This document shows positions 55,907-64,000 of a DNA stretch of 64,000 bases, piece by piece. Within the stretch, counting starts at the first letter, position 1. Every line of letters starts with the position of its first letter. Under the pieces are notes generated by a model that did no database searches, had not been told where the DNA came from, and saw only the letters and a list, made by a program, of their open reading frames with translations. The stretch covers positions 28,890 to 92,889 of the forward strand of contig BHEP01000004.1 in the NCBI GenBank assembly GCA_003851245.1. The letters are read 5' to 3'. This DNA comes from Bacteroidales bacterium. GTDB lineage: Bacteria > Bacteroidota > Bacteroidia > Bacteroidales > Azobacteroidaceae. The translations under genes and the position numbers were made by a program.

Positions 55907-56539
55907 CTACCTCACAAAGTTAGTATAAATTTTAGCCTCTTGTTCGGGGATGGGGATGTGTATTTTTCCTAGCTCCACCACCTTCATGAGCCACGACATA
56001 TTTTTGCCCAATACGCGCATAATTTGTACACCCTCTTCATCCTGCTTGGCTTCCTCTGCCACACGCCCATGAATGACATTCCAATAGTTGGAAGTTGGCA
56101 TAAACATTTCGGCATATTGTATGTAGTGGTTCAGCTGCTCGAAGGTGGGTAGGCCTCCAGAACGCCTCACAGCCACAACGCTGGCTCCAACCTTATGCCT
56201 AAAAAGCCCTCCATTGGCAGAAGCTACATAAAAAGCCCTGTCAAGAAAGGATTTCATAGTACCTCCCATAGCTGCCCAGTGTACGGGAGATCCTAAAAGT
56301 AGTCCGTCGGCCTGCTTGATCTCCTGTATCCACTCATTTACACTGTCAGCAAAGATGCATTTCTCGTCTTTGCTTTTACTGCAGTTTCCACAGGCCATAC
56401 ATCCGCGGATGTTTTTGTTGCCTACCTGAATGATTTTAAATTCAATGCCTGCCTTCTCAATTTCATCTCCCACATAGCGGAGTGCTTGGTAGGTATTGCC
56501 CAATCCGTTGGGACTTCCGTTGAATGCTACTACTTTCAT
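55907..56539 (-). CDS. Iron-sulfur flavoprotein / flavodoxin-family NAD(P)H reductase
   Basis: 210 residues. An FMN-binding flavodoxin-like fold with the phosphate loop FNGSPNGLGNT (6-16) and GSPVHWAAMGGTMKSFLDR in the second flavin loop. A compact cysteine cluster, Cys47-x2-Cys50-x2-Cys53-x7-Cys61, matches the 4Fe-4S site of archaeal/bacterial iron-sulfur flavoproteins. It is soluble and cytoplasmic and probably passes electrons between ferredoxin or NAD(P)H and small acceptors; the partner is unknown. It ends about 80 bases before the calcium ATPase gene on the same strand. Confidence 0.88.
   Translation of the reverse strand: MKVVAFNGSPNGLGNTYQALRYVGDEIEKAGIEFKIIQVGNKNIRGCMACGNCSKSKDEKCIFADSVNEWIQEIKQADGLLLGSPVHWAAMGGTMKSFLDRAFYVASANGGLFRHKVGASVVAVRRSGGLPTFEQLNHYIQYAEMFMPTSNYWNVIHGRVAEEAKQDEEGVQIMRVLGKNMSWLMKVVELGKIHIPIPEQEAKIYTNFVR
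55915..55922 (-). promoter_or_regulatory. Possible -7 box of the calcium ATPase gene
   Basis: Reads TAACTTTG on the minus strand, matching TAnnTTTG, but lies in the last codons of the flavoprotein gene and has no -33 element at the usual distance. Listed as a weak candidate. Confidence 0.3.
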
Positions 56540-56682
56540 GCTTTTTTATATTTTTATCTTTGATTTTGTAAGCGAAGCTCAGTATTATCGTATTGCATAA
56601 CATTGAGGGTTTAAAATTAGGGAAATAAATTTAATACGAAAGATATTTCACAGTATTTATTTAAAATCATTGTTTAAAAGGC

Positions 56683-56716
56683 AGAAAGCTGTTGACCAAA
56701 ATGGCAACAGCTTTCT
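56683..56716 (-). terminator. Terminator of the third SusC/SusD operon
   Basis: Perfect 12-bp stem (56683-56694 with 56705-56716, AGAAAGCTGTTG/CAACAGCTTTCT) and a 10-base loop, 25 bases after the SusD stop; on the minus strand it is followed by GCCTTTT. Confidence 0.75.
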
Positions 56717-56740
56717 TAATATAATTGAGTTTATGGACAC

Positions 56741-58501
56741 TTAATTGATCCAGCCCTCATTTTGAATGATATTTCTATTCATTTCTATTTCCTTTTGTGG
56801 AATAGCCCATTTGTAGAAGTGCTCGCCTCCCCAAGAATAGGGGGCTGTTACGGTTCCCCAAATTTCCTTTATTCCATTGCCGGGGGCAAATTTCTGCTCT
56901 CTCCATGTGCCCCAACGCAGTTCGTCGAAGAAAGACTGACCTTCCAAAGCCAATTCCCAGCGTCTTTCATTGCGAATGCGTTCTCTCATATTTTCTTGAG
57001 TCGACACATAAGTAGGCAGGCTGGCATCTGTTGATTGCAGTGGAGGCACTCCAACTCTGGTGCGAATAAGATTGACCATATCGATAGCTTCTTGCGCAAA
57101 ACCTTGCTCGTTGATTGCCTCAGCCAACAATAAAAGTACATCGGCATAGCGTATCAAAGGTTGATCGGTGGGGCAATACGCTCTATTGGGTATTTCGCTG
57201 CCCCCTTCGGCCACCCATTTGCGCCATAGGTAGTAAAATTTGGTGTTGCTATCGGTGCGCAAATCGAAAGGAGCTTGATTTTCTACCCTATAAGGCCAGC
57301 GCAAAGTAACTGCTGTGGAAGCATTATTTACATATCCTACATATTGCGAATAGGGAGTGATGATGAGAGAAGTGAGTCGAGGATCTCTATTTTCGTAGGC
57401 CTGCCTTATCCTTTCTTCATTGCCATTAGGTAAGTAAAGCGACATATTTGCGCCTCTGGATTCGAAGACTTTAATTTCACTTTCTGTAATATTGTTGCGA
57501 AGAAAGTACACTGTCCTCTGAGAGGGAGTAAGCGAATTGTATCCTGGCAAATAGGTTTCCCAGTCAAAAGCTGATCCATCTTTGTTTTCAAAAGATTCTA
57601 CAAAATCGGGGTGAGCCAAGAAGGTATTCCAGCAAGAGCCGAAGGAGCTGCGTGTGCCTAGGCGTAATTGAATGTCGGACCCCAAGCCACTGATACCTAT
57701 ATTCTGAACCGAAAAAATCATCTCGGCATGTTGTTCATTGGCCTCTTTGAATAGCTGTTTGTATTCTCCTTGATACAAAGAAGCTCCCCTTTTTTCTACT
57801 TCTTTAAAATCGGCTTCTGCCTCACTATATTTTTTTAGCCACATATATGCCTTCCCACGCAGGGCGTAGGCTGCACTTTTGCTAGCTCTTCCGTGTCCCA
57901 CATTTCCTTTTACATAAATGTCGGGAAAGTTAGGCTCGTTGATACAATCGCTTAGGTCTTGTATGATTATCTCCCACACGGCATCCTCTGTTTCACGTCC
58001 CCTAGTAAGCTGCTCCAAACTTACGGGTTCTAAATAAACAGGTACACCCTTGTATACTTGGTTCAGATTGAAATAGAAGAACGCCCTTAAAAACTTACTT
58101 TCAGCCAATAGTCGTCCTTTCTTTTCGGGAGTTAGTGGACTCACTTTCTCTATATTCATAACAGCATTGTTGGCGCGATGAATACCCTCATAATGTTGTT
58201 TCCAATAGTCCGAAAACAACACATTGCCAGAGGTTATATTTCCACCAACTAGGGCTTGAATATCTCTGTTCATTGTAGAAACGCTATACTGGTCTAATTG
58301 CCATTGATGAAGCCCTACATGATTATTCCTTAACGTTTGATAAACACCTACAAGACCCAGATCTGTCATGCTCTCAGTGGTCCACATGGCCTCTGATCCA
58401 ACCCTATTATATGGTAGTGTATTGAGAAGGTCATTTTCGCAAGCATAGAATGTGCTTGCAACAAACAGCATTGTAAAAAACTTATAAATATTATTTTTCA
58501 T
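56741..58501 (-). CDS. SusD/RagB-family glycan-binding lipoprotein (PUL 3)
   Basis: 586 residues from the ATG at 58501, chosen because it gives a lipoprotein signal ending TFYAC (Cys21); a longer frame from 58534 overlaps the SusC gene. Mature protein begins ENDLLNTLPYNRV. Family motifs are LIRYADVLLLLAEAINEQG, VNLIRTRVGVPPL and RIRNERRWELALEGQSFFDELRWG. It pairs with the SusC encoded 10 bases upstream. No glycosidase gene is in reach on this side, so the substrate is open. Expression is doubtful because the SusC 5' end and promoter have been lost. Confidence 0.95.
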   Translation of the reverse strand: MKNNIYKFFTMLFVASTFYACENDLLNTLPYNRVGSEAMWTTESMTDLGLVGVYQTLRNNHVGLHQWQLDQYSVSTMNRDIQALVGGNITSGNVLFSDYWKQHYEGIHRANNAVMNIEKVSPLTPEKKGRLLAESKFLRAFFYFNLNQVYKGVPVYLEPVSLEQLTRGRETEDAVWEIIIQDLSDCINEPNFPDIYVKGNVGHGRASKSAAYALRGKAYMWLKKYSEAEADFKEVEKRGASLYQGEYKQLFKEANEQHAEMIFSVQNIGISGLGSDIQLRLGTRSSFGSCWNTFLAHPDFVESFENKDGSAFDWETYLPGYNSLTPSQRTVYFLRNNITESEIKVFESRGANMSLYLPNGNEERIRQAYENRDPRLTSLIITPYSQYVGYVNNASTAVTLRWPYRVENQAPFDLRTDSNTKFYYLWRKWVAEGGSEIPNRAYCPTDQPLIRYADVLLLLAEAINEQGFAQEAIDMVNLIRTRVGVPPLQSTDASLPTYVSTQENMRERIRNERRWELALEGQSFFDELRWGTWREQKFAPGNGIKEIWGTVTAPYSWGGEHFYKWAIPQKEIEMNRNIIQNEGWIN

Positions 58502-58511
58502 TTTTGTAAAT

Positions 58512-61500
58512 TTAGAAGGTGATATTAATTCCAAAAGCGGCTTGTTTGAGTGTAGGGTAATTGCTATTTCCCCCCATTTCGGGATCTAAGCCAGGAAAAG
58601 AGGTGATAGTCAGTAAATTCTCACCCGAAAGATACATTCTGATTTGTTCGGTATGAAGGCGTTTGGCGATGTTGGTGGGTACTGAATAACCTAGGGTGAG
58701 GTTCTTGAGTTTTAAATAAGAGCCATCATACAGCCATCTCGAACTTGCTTGTGTATTTTGTCCATCCGCTTCGCTTAATTTTAGTCGAGGGTAAGAGGCA
58801 TTAATATTATTGCGGGGGTCGCTGGCATCAGCAAAATCATAAAAATAGTGGTCTTTTTCCAGCATTTTACCTATCTGAGTTCCTGCGCGAGTATTTGAAT
58901 TGTTGTATCCGTTTTCTAGCCAGTAGATTTCAAAGCCCGCTTGACCCGCCCAAATAAGGCTAAGATCGAAGTTTTTCCAACTTGCACTCATCTGCAAGCC
59001 AAAAGAATATTTGGGCATGTCGGAAGAGCCCGAAAAGCTTCTATCATAATTACTTCCATAAATTCCATCGCCATTGTTGTCGGCATAGATATAGTCGCCA
59101 TACCAGATCTTATTTTCAGCTACGCTTTGGTTGGGCATAAATTTATAACCTTCGGCCATCATAGCTTTTAGCCAGTCCATATCTTGTGCAGTTCGGATCA
59201 TTCCATCTGTTGGTCCTCCATGAATATTGATTGAGCCATCGGCATTGTTGTACGATCCACTTCCCTGATATACATCCAATAGGTAGTGTTCGTTCATTAC
59301 ATGTCCTTCCAGAACTCGCTTGTTGGATCCTGTGGATACATCGCCAATATTGGAGTAGTAATATTCCTTTCCATTGGGATCGGTGCGCCATTCCTCGATC
59401 AAGCCTCCTTTGTATTTACTCACCCTATTGTGGTTGTAGGAGAAATTGCCCGAAACAAAATAATTGACCTCTCCAATCTTATCCCTCCATCCGAGAGTGA
59501 TTTCTAGCCCCTTGTTTTTTACCTCTGCTGTGTTTTTTACAGGCGCACTAATGAGTCCCATGCTCAGGTATACATCAGGAGCCGTGAGGATGCCATCGGT
59601 AATTTTTTCGTACATATCAACTTCAAGGCTCAATCTATTTTTCAAAAACGCGGCGTCAAAACCTATGTTTTTTACACTTGTAGCTTCCCACATGAGCATT
59701 TGGTTGGATATGTTTCCTGGGCGCAGGCCTGTTACCTGCAATCCATTAAAAGAATAGCCAACAGGGCCATATAGGGCTTGGTATTCATAGTTGCCTGGAG
59801 TCCATGTGTTTTCAACAAATCGTCCCACTTCGTTGTTCCCTAATTTACCCCAGGAGGCACGCAACTTCAAGTTTTCGACAAGGCTAACATCCTTCATAAA
59901 AGCCTCTTCAGAGAGCCTCCAACCTGCTGAGAAGGAAGGAAACATTCCCCATCGATAGTCTGAGTGAAAACGCGAAGAGCCATCGTACCTAAAATTTGCC
60001 TCCAATAAATAGCGCTGATTATAGGCATAATTTAAGCGACCAAACCACGAGCGAAGTCCCCAGTCGCTGGCATTACCTTTTATAGAAATCATTTCTGTGG
60101 CTGCATCAAATACGTATGCGTCTTTGTCGAACAAGCCTTTTTTGGTAGCCTCATGATCGTATTCAAAATAATAGGTTTCATTGTATCCCAATAGTGCCCC
60201 AATATCATGCTTGCTGTCTACAACAATATTGTATCGCAATAGGTTTTCGAGCGTGTATCGACTATTATTTTTGGTTTGATAAAATGTGGAAAGTTGTGAT
60301 ATATCTGTTGGCAGAGATACAATTTCACCAGTGCCGAATTTCACTCTTTCTCCTACCTCAGGATTGGTGTGGTCGTTTTTCTCTAAAAACTGTCGGGTAT
60401 AGTTGAAATTAAAGTCCCAACTAAGACCTTTCATAGGACTTATTTTGCTGTAAATAGTGGTGTTTATTCTGCTTGTCTTATTTTCTCCAATACGATTGTT
60501 GATGAAGGTGAAGATATTATTGGCAGTTCCACTTTCTCCATCGGCCTCGGGGTAGCCATATTTCCCATTGTATCGGGGGTAGATGCCAGGGGTAGATTGT
60601 TTCGAGAAATTGAGGGCATCGGCATAATTGCCTATCTCTTTGTCGGTGATAGTTGCATAACTGCGAGTTCCCAATGTGAGCCATTTTTTGACATCGGCTT
60701 CCACATTTGCCCTGTATGAATATCTTTTTATTCCCGTGTTCTCAACTAGCCCTGGATTGTGCATGTATCCAGCAGAAAGCAGGTAGCGAGAATTGTTGCT
60801 TCCTCCATTGACCGAGATGCTTTGGTCGTTTACAAGATTGTTTTGATACAATTCTTCATTCCAATTTGTATTTGGAAACGCCACATAATTTGGAACGCCC
60901 AGCTCATTTTTTGCATTGGGGTTGGCACTGGCATTTCTCCAAGCATCAATTGTTGCGGCACTGAAAATTGGTTTGGCAAGAATGTTGGTGGCACTTTCGT
61001 TCATCAAATCCATATAAGTGGCATAGTCAGAAACAAACTCCAACAAATTTGCTGGTTTTGCCATTGAAAATATGCCATTGTAGGTAACACTCACCCTGTC
61101 CTTATTGCCTCTTTTGGTTGTTACCAATATAACACCATTGGCTGCCCTCGAACCATAAATAGAAGCAGAAGCAGCATCTTTCAAGATTGTAATAGACTCT
61201 ATATCTTGCGGATTAATAGCGTCTAAAGTTCCCTCCATTCCATCGACTACTACAAGCGGGGAACTGACATTTAATGTGCCAATACCCCTCACTCTTATTG
61301 TAGCGCCATCTTCTCCGGGAGTGCCCTTGCCTTGTCGGATGCTGACTCCTGAACTAAGTCCTGCCAATGCTGTCGATACGTTTGTGATGGGTCTGTCGCC
61401 AAGTGATTTGGCACTGATAGACGAAATAGAACCTGTTAGATTCACTTTTTTCTGTGTACCATAGCCCACTACCACCACTTCTTCAAGTGCTTGAGTATCT

Positions 61501-61694
61501 TCTGCCAATTGAACATTTATGTTTGTTTTTCCATCTATGGCTTCTTCTTTTGTAAGAAATCCTATATACGAAAATACTAGTCGTCCTTGTAAGGAATTGG
61601 TATTGATGGTGTAGCTTCCATCAATATCGGTGATTGTTCCTACGCTTGTTCCTTTAATGACTACACTTACGCCTATTAAAGGCTCTCCATCCAT
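58512..61694 (-). CDS. SusC/RagA-family outer membrane transporter, 5'-truncated
   Basis: 1060 codons from the first in-frame ATG (61694), but coding similarity continues upstream as QAQRVRGIVSD to 61727, where an in-frame TAA sits in the direct repeat flanking an IS3 element. The signal peptide is therefore gone; QAQRVRG looks like the start of the mature protein. What remains is the carboxypeptidase-regulatory-like domain (GEPLIGVSVVIKGTSVGTITDIDG), TonB-box-like EEVVVVGYGTQKK, plug (ITILKDAASASIYGSRAANGVILVTTKRG) and complete barrel ending GINITF. Without export it cannot reach the outer membrane, so it is probably non-functional in this strain. Confidence 0.88.
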   Translation of the reverse strand: MDGEPLIGVSVVIKGTSVGTITDIDGSYTINTNSLQGRLVFSYIGFLTKEEAIDGKTNINVQLAEDTQALEEVVVVGYGTQKKVNLTGSISSISAKSLGDRPITNVSTALAGLSSGVSIRQGKGTPGEDGATIRVRGIGTLNVSSPLVVVDGMEGTLDAINPQDIESITILKDAASASIYGSRAANGVILVTTKRGNKDRVSVTYNGIFSMAKPANLLEFVSDYATYMDLMNESATNILAKPIFSAATIDAWRNASANPNAKNELGVPNYVAFPNTNWNEELYQNNLVNDQSISVNGGSNNSRYLLSAGYMHNPGLVENTGIKRYSYRANVEADVKKWLTLGTRSYATITDKEIGNYADALNFSKQSTPGIYPRYNGKYGYPEADGESGTANNIFTFINNRIGENKTSRINTTIYSKISPMKGLSWDFNFNYTRQFLEKNDHTNPEVGERVKFGTGEIVSLPTDISQLSTFYQTKNNSRYTLENLLRYNIVVDSKHDIGALLGYNETYYFEYDHEATKKGLFDKDAYVFDAATEMISIKGNASDWGLRSWFGRLNYAYNQRYLLEANFRYDGSSRFHSDYRWGMFPSFSAGWRLSEEAFMKDVSLVENLKLRASWGKLGNNEVGRFVENTWTPGNYEYQALYGPVGYSFNGLQVTGLRPGNISNQMLMWEATSVKNIGFDAAFLKNRLSLEVDMYEKITDGILTAPDVYLSMGLISAPVKNTAEVKNKGLEITLGWRDKIGEVNYFVSGNFSYNHNRVSKYKGGLIEEWRTDPNGKEYYYSNIGDVSTGSNKRVLEGHVMNEHYLLDVYQGSGSYNNADGSINIHGGPTDGMIRTAQDMDWLKAMMAEGYKFMPNQSVAENKIWYGDYIYADNNGDGIYGSNYDRSFSGSSDMPKYSFGLQMSASWKNFDLSLIWAGQAGFEIYWLENGYNNSNTRAGTQIGKMLEKDHYFYDFADASDPRNNINASYPRLKLSEADGQNTQASSRWLYDGSYLKLKNLTLGYSVPTNIAKRLHTEQIRMYLSGENLLTITSFPGLDPEMGGNSNYPTLKQAAFGINITF

Positions 61695-61727
61695 ATCAGA
61701 AACAATGCCCCTTACTCTTTGTGCTTG

Positions 61728-61733
61728 TTATAG
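61728..61733 (+). repeat. Left direct repeat flanking the IS3 element
   Basis: TTATAG, repeated exactly at 63201-63206 on the other side of the element; the likely target-site duplication. Confidence 0.7.
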
Positions 61734-61775
61734 TGGTCCCCTCCCTTAGGACATCTTTTCCCTTAGTTTCATGAA

Positions 61776-62008
61776 TTTTTTTAGAACCACTTTCCAAAAG
61801 TACAACATTTTTTTATTGCAACAATTTTTTTGTCGACTTAAAAAAGTGTCTACTTGCACAATAGCTTTATACCCTCATTTGTTTCGGCATCAATCGGGAA
61901 ATAAATTTGGGGCCGACCCCTCGAGCCCGAAAAATTTATTCTCGATTGATGTCGCTGTGCAAATCCTACCTTCTGAGAATAGTGCTCAAGGCAATTAATT
62001 AGTACTCC
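61776..62008. other. Non-coding segment inside the IS3 element with a nested hairpin
   Basis: Between the left terminal repeat and the orfB stop. Contains an imperfect inverted repeat, 61888-61908 with 61932-61951 (arms begin CATCAATCGGGAA; one mismatch and one bulged base), enclosing GGGG-CCGA-CCCC. IS3 elements usually have little sequence here; the segment may be a terminator, a regulatory RNA or a nested remnant. Confidence 0.55.
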
Positions 62009-62863
62009 TTAAGCCGCCTGCCTATATACTTTATCGGGAGTTTTATAGCCCAAGCTTTGATGCCCTCTTTTCATGTTATACTTCTCAATATAAGCCGATA
62101 AACCATCAAATAATTCCTTACCCGTTTCTGGATGATCAACATATACATATTCATATTTGATGGTTCGCCAAAACCTCTCTATAAAAATGTTGTCTAATGC
62201 TCTTCCTTTTCCATCCATGCTAATACTGATGTTATTGGCTTTCAATACATCAATAAAGGTACTTGCTGTAAACTCAGAACCCTGATCGGTATTGAAAATC
62301 TCTGGAGTGCCAAAAGAGTGAATCGCCTTCTCAAGCACCGAGGTAGTAAAATCTGAATCATGCGTATTACTTAAGCCCCAAGATAGTACGCGTCGGCTAT
62401 ACCAGTCAATTACTGCACACAAATACATAAACCCTTTTTCCATACGAATATAAGTGATGTCAGTGCTCCACACTTGATTCGCACGGTCTATTTTTAAGCC
62501 TCTCAACAAATAAGGATATTTGAAATGATCCTTATTGGAAATAGTGAGTGACGGTTTGGGGTAAATAGCCTCAATATTAAGTATTTGATAACACTTTCTT
62601 ACTATTTTCCTTCCTGCAACAACTCCTTTTTTTAGCAATTCTTGAACCATTCTTCTTGTGCCCAAGTAAGGTTGATCGGTATAAATTTCATCAATGGAAT
62701 CAAGTAATACTTGGCGCTCTTCAGTAACCCAATTCTTACTAGAATAATAAAAACCCGACCGAGATATAGAAAGAAGAATACATTGTTGACAAATGCTTAA
62801 CTCTTTGTTATCTGCTTCGACCAAAAAACGCTTAGTTTTCATTGACCCCCCATTTTCTGCCAC
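62009..62863 (-). CDS. IS3-family transposase OrfB (DDE integrase domain)
   Basis: 284 codons from a GTG at 62863; in practice made as an OrfAB fusion by -1 frameshifting. HTH_21-type N-terminal region (about 20-110), then the integrase core with the DDE residues in VWSTDITYIRME, IFNTDQGSEFTAS and LDNIFIERFWRTIKYE. The C-terminus GHQSLGYKTPDKVY is typical of IS3 elements. All three blocks are intact, so the element may still be active. Confidence 0.92.
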   Translation of the reverse strand: MAENGGSMKTKRFLVEADNKELSICQQCILLSISRSGFYYSSKNWVTEERQVLLDSIDEIYTDQPYLGTRRMVQELLKKGVVAGRKIVRKCYQILNIEAIYPKPSLTISNKDHFKYPYLLRGLKIDRANQVWSTDITYIRMEKGFMYLCAVIDWYSRRVLSWGLSNTHDSDFTTSVLEKAIHSFGTPEIFNTDQGSEFTASTFIDVLKANNISISMDGKGRALDNIFIERFWRTIKYEYVYVDHPETGKELFDGLSAYIEKYNMKRGHQSLGYKTPDKVYRQAA

Positions 62864-63129
62864 TTTTTTTTTAAGAAATCACGTTCTACCTCTAATTCCC
62901 CTATTTTGGTGTAAAGACTGGTCAGGAGTTGGTCACTTTCTTTAGATTTATTAGCCTTTTGAGTACTAATAAAAATAGAGGCTGCACCATCTAAATACTG
63001 CTTCTTCCAGCCACTTACCTGTGAGGGCAAAACCTCATACTCACTCGCAATTTCATTCACCGTGCGATGACCTTGAATAGCCGCGATGGCTACCTTGGCT
63101 TTTAATTCTGAACTTAATCTCTTTCTCAT
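62839..63129 (-). CDS. IS3-family transposase OrfA (HTH protein)
   Basis: 96 residues. A helix-turn-helix of the transposase_8 type (LSSELKAKVAIAAIQGHRTV...EIASEYEVLPSQVSGWKKQ) followed by a coiled-coil/leucine zipper stretch (LLTSLYTKIGELEVERDFLKK). It overlaps orfB by 25 bases; the overlap holds the slippery A run. It starts 71 bases inside the right terminal repeat. Confidence 0.9.
   Translation of the reverse strand: MRKRLSSELKAKVAIAAIQGHRTVNEIASEYEVLPSQVSGWKKQYLDGAASIFISTQKANKSKESDQLLTSLYTKIGELEVERDFLKKKWQKMGGQ
62864..62872 (-). other. Programmed -1 frameshift site of the IS3 element
   Basis: A9 followed by G on the coding strand (T9 on plus), within the orfA/orfB overlap. Slipping back one base joins DFLKK of OrfA to the VAENGGSM frame of OrfB. 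This is the usual arrangement in IS3-family elements. Confidence 0.75.
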
Positions 63130-63200
63130 AAAATAAATCGTTTTTTAATCCGTAAATATAATAACTTTTCATGAAACTAGTGTCCGAATTAGGGGTACCA

Positions 63201-63206
63201 TTATAG
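63201..63206 (+). repeat. Right direct repeat flanking the IS3 element
   Basis: TTATAG, matching 61728-61733. Just beside it TACCATTA occurs twice (63196-63203 and 63207-63214), so the target resembled the element's end. Confidence 0.7.
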
Positions 63207-63235
63207 ATACCATTAATTATATACATCCAAAAAAA

Positions 63236-63271
63236 AAATAAAAACCATAAAATTCTAAATAAAAACCATAA
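63236..63271 (+). repeat. 15-bp direct repeats upstream of the helicase gene
   Basis: AAATAAAAACCATAA at 63236-63250 and again at 63257-63271, 21 bases apart (two helical turns). They lie about 60-90 bases before the helicase ATG in an AT-rich leader and could be a regulator site. Confidence 0.6.
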
Positions 63272-63328
63272 TCATAGCAATATCAAGGGTTTATTTATTT
63301 GTTAGATAAATTATTAAAAAAATAAAAC

Positions 63329-63873
63329 ATGCCAAATTTAGTAGATGTAAAATACAACCAAACAGGAGAAAGTACAAAAATAAACACAATGGGAATGCGT
63401 GAAATGCAAACTCGGGCTTTTGCTTCTCGTGATGCACAATATTTGTTGCTAAAAGCACCTCCAGCATCAGGAAAATCTCGTGCTTTGATGTTCCTTGCAT
63501 TAGACAAACTAACAAATCAAGACATCAAAAAAATTATTGTTGCAGTACCAGAACGTTCTATTGGTAGTTCATTTTCTGCAACTGATTTAAAAAAAGATGG
63601 CTTTTTTGCCAATTGGGAACCTAATGATAGGTACAACCTTTGTACTCCGGGTGATGATGGCAGCAAAAGCAAAGTGCAAGCGTTTCTCAAATTTATGGAC
63701 AGCGACGAGAAACTGTTGATTTGCACACACGCAACACTTCGTTTTGCTTGTGACGAATTTGACGAAACCAAATTCAATAACACACTTTTGGCAATCGATG
63801 AATTTCATCACGTTTCTGCCGATGCCAATAATCGTCTAGGCGAATTATTAAAATCAATAATGAACAAATCAAC
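63329..63873 (+). pseudogene. Superfamily 2 helicase, N-terminal fragment cut by an IS
   Basis: About 181 codons of genuine coding sequence. It contains the Walker A motif LKAPPASGKS (about 41-50), IIVAVPERSIG (motif Ia region), ICTHATLRFA and the Walker B/DEAH-type motif LLAIDEFHH (about 162-170). From base 63874 the sequence is the terminal repeat of an IS, which adds GLAPY and a stop. Full-length relatives are several hundred residues and, as far as I recall, occur with DNA methyltransferases or in integrative elements, so a defence or mobile-element role is likely. In this strain the gene has lost its second RecA domain. Confidence 0.8.
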
Positions 63874-64000
63874 TGGTCTAGCCCCCTATTAATCGGACTT
63901 CTTTCTATTTGAGAATACAAATATACAAAATATTTTTTCACCATTGTCATTGGGATCTTTTTTCTTGTAATTTTGAATTTTTTAGACGGAGGACAAAATA
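63874..64000. mobile_element. End of a second IS3-like element (runs off the window)
   Basis: Begins TGGTCTAGCCCCCTATTAAT followed by CGGAC, clearly related to the ends of the complete IS3 element in this window (TGGT, CCCCTA, CGGAC in the same order) but not identical. The remaining 100 bases are AT-rich and show no transposase domain yet. It interrupts the helicase gene. Confidence 0.65.

Larger units (their letters stand above)
61734..63200 (-). mobile_element. Complete IS3-family insertion sequence
   Basis: 1467 bp with imperfect terminal inverted repeats: left TGGTCCCCT...GGACA, right (reverse complement) TGGTACCCCT...GGACA, each followed by a shared TAGTTTCATGAA (61764-61775 and 63168-63179). 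It carries orfA and orfB on the minus strand with a -1 frameshift site and is flanked by TTATAG on both sides. About 230 bases between the orfB stop and the left end carry no gene. Insertion lies directly upstream of the truncated SusC. Confidence 0.85.

Overview
The window reads as a chromosomal segment of a Bacteroidota bacterium, most likely of the order Bacteroidales. The evidence is three SusC/SusD pairs, a hybrid two-component regulator, promoters matching the Bacteroides-type TTTG-N19-21-TAnnTTTG pattern, the gene order ileS - dksA-like - lspA - DUF4296 lipoprotein, and two proteins ending in type IX secretion (T9SS) sorting domains. The T9SS signals argue against a typical human-gut Bacteroides and for a relative of the Porphyromonas/Tannerella/Dysgonomonas/Paludibacter kind. 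The species cannot be named from the sequence.

Layout. 1-7680: polysaccharide utilisation locus (PUL) 1, on the plus strand: the end of an NHL-repeat protein, SusC, SusD, a DUF1735-like surface lipoprotein and a GH76 alpha-1,6-mannanase. 7748-14230: a lipoprotein thioredoxin with its own promoter and terminator, then a 1937-residue alpha-2-macroglobulin-like protein. 14238-34189: PUL 2. A divergent hybrid two-component sensor faces SusC, SusD, a DUF3823 lipoprotein, a GH127-type enzyme, GH2, a frameshifted small lipoprotein, three GH43 enzymes and a GH92 mannosidase. A perfect 16-bp palindrome lies beside the candidate SusC promoter. 34190-36050: accessory stretch with one lipoprotein and a decayed IS4-type transposase. 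36093-40020: a tetrahaem cytochrome/FGE-fold fusion, a Tat-exported Gfo/Idh/MocA oxidoreductase and a DUF1080 protein, which together look like a periplasmic 3-keto-glycoside module. A GH3 beta-glucosidase follows.

42659-48014 (minus): housekeeping block DUF4296, lspA, dksA-like, ileS. 48224-52665: two divergent T9SS-secreted HAF-repeat proteins. 52745-56539 (minus): a cryptic Cys-rich double-glycine peptide, a calcium P-type ATPase and an iron-sulfur flavoprotein. 56741-61727 (minus): a third SusD/SusC pair whose SusC has lost its signal peptide next to a complete IS3-family element (61734-63200, flanked by a 6-bp direct repeat). 63329-64000: the N-terminal part of a superfamily 2 helicase, cut by the end of a second, related IS that runs off the window.

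How it works together. PUL 1 (GH76) and the GH92 of PUL 2 point to alpha-mannan. The GH127 and GH43 enzymes of PUL 2 point to arabinose-containing plant glycans. The 36-40 kb module may open glycosides oxidatively rather than by ordinary hydrolysis. The right-hand 2-3 kb is a decaying mobile-element zone.
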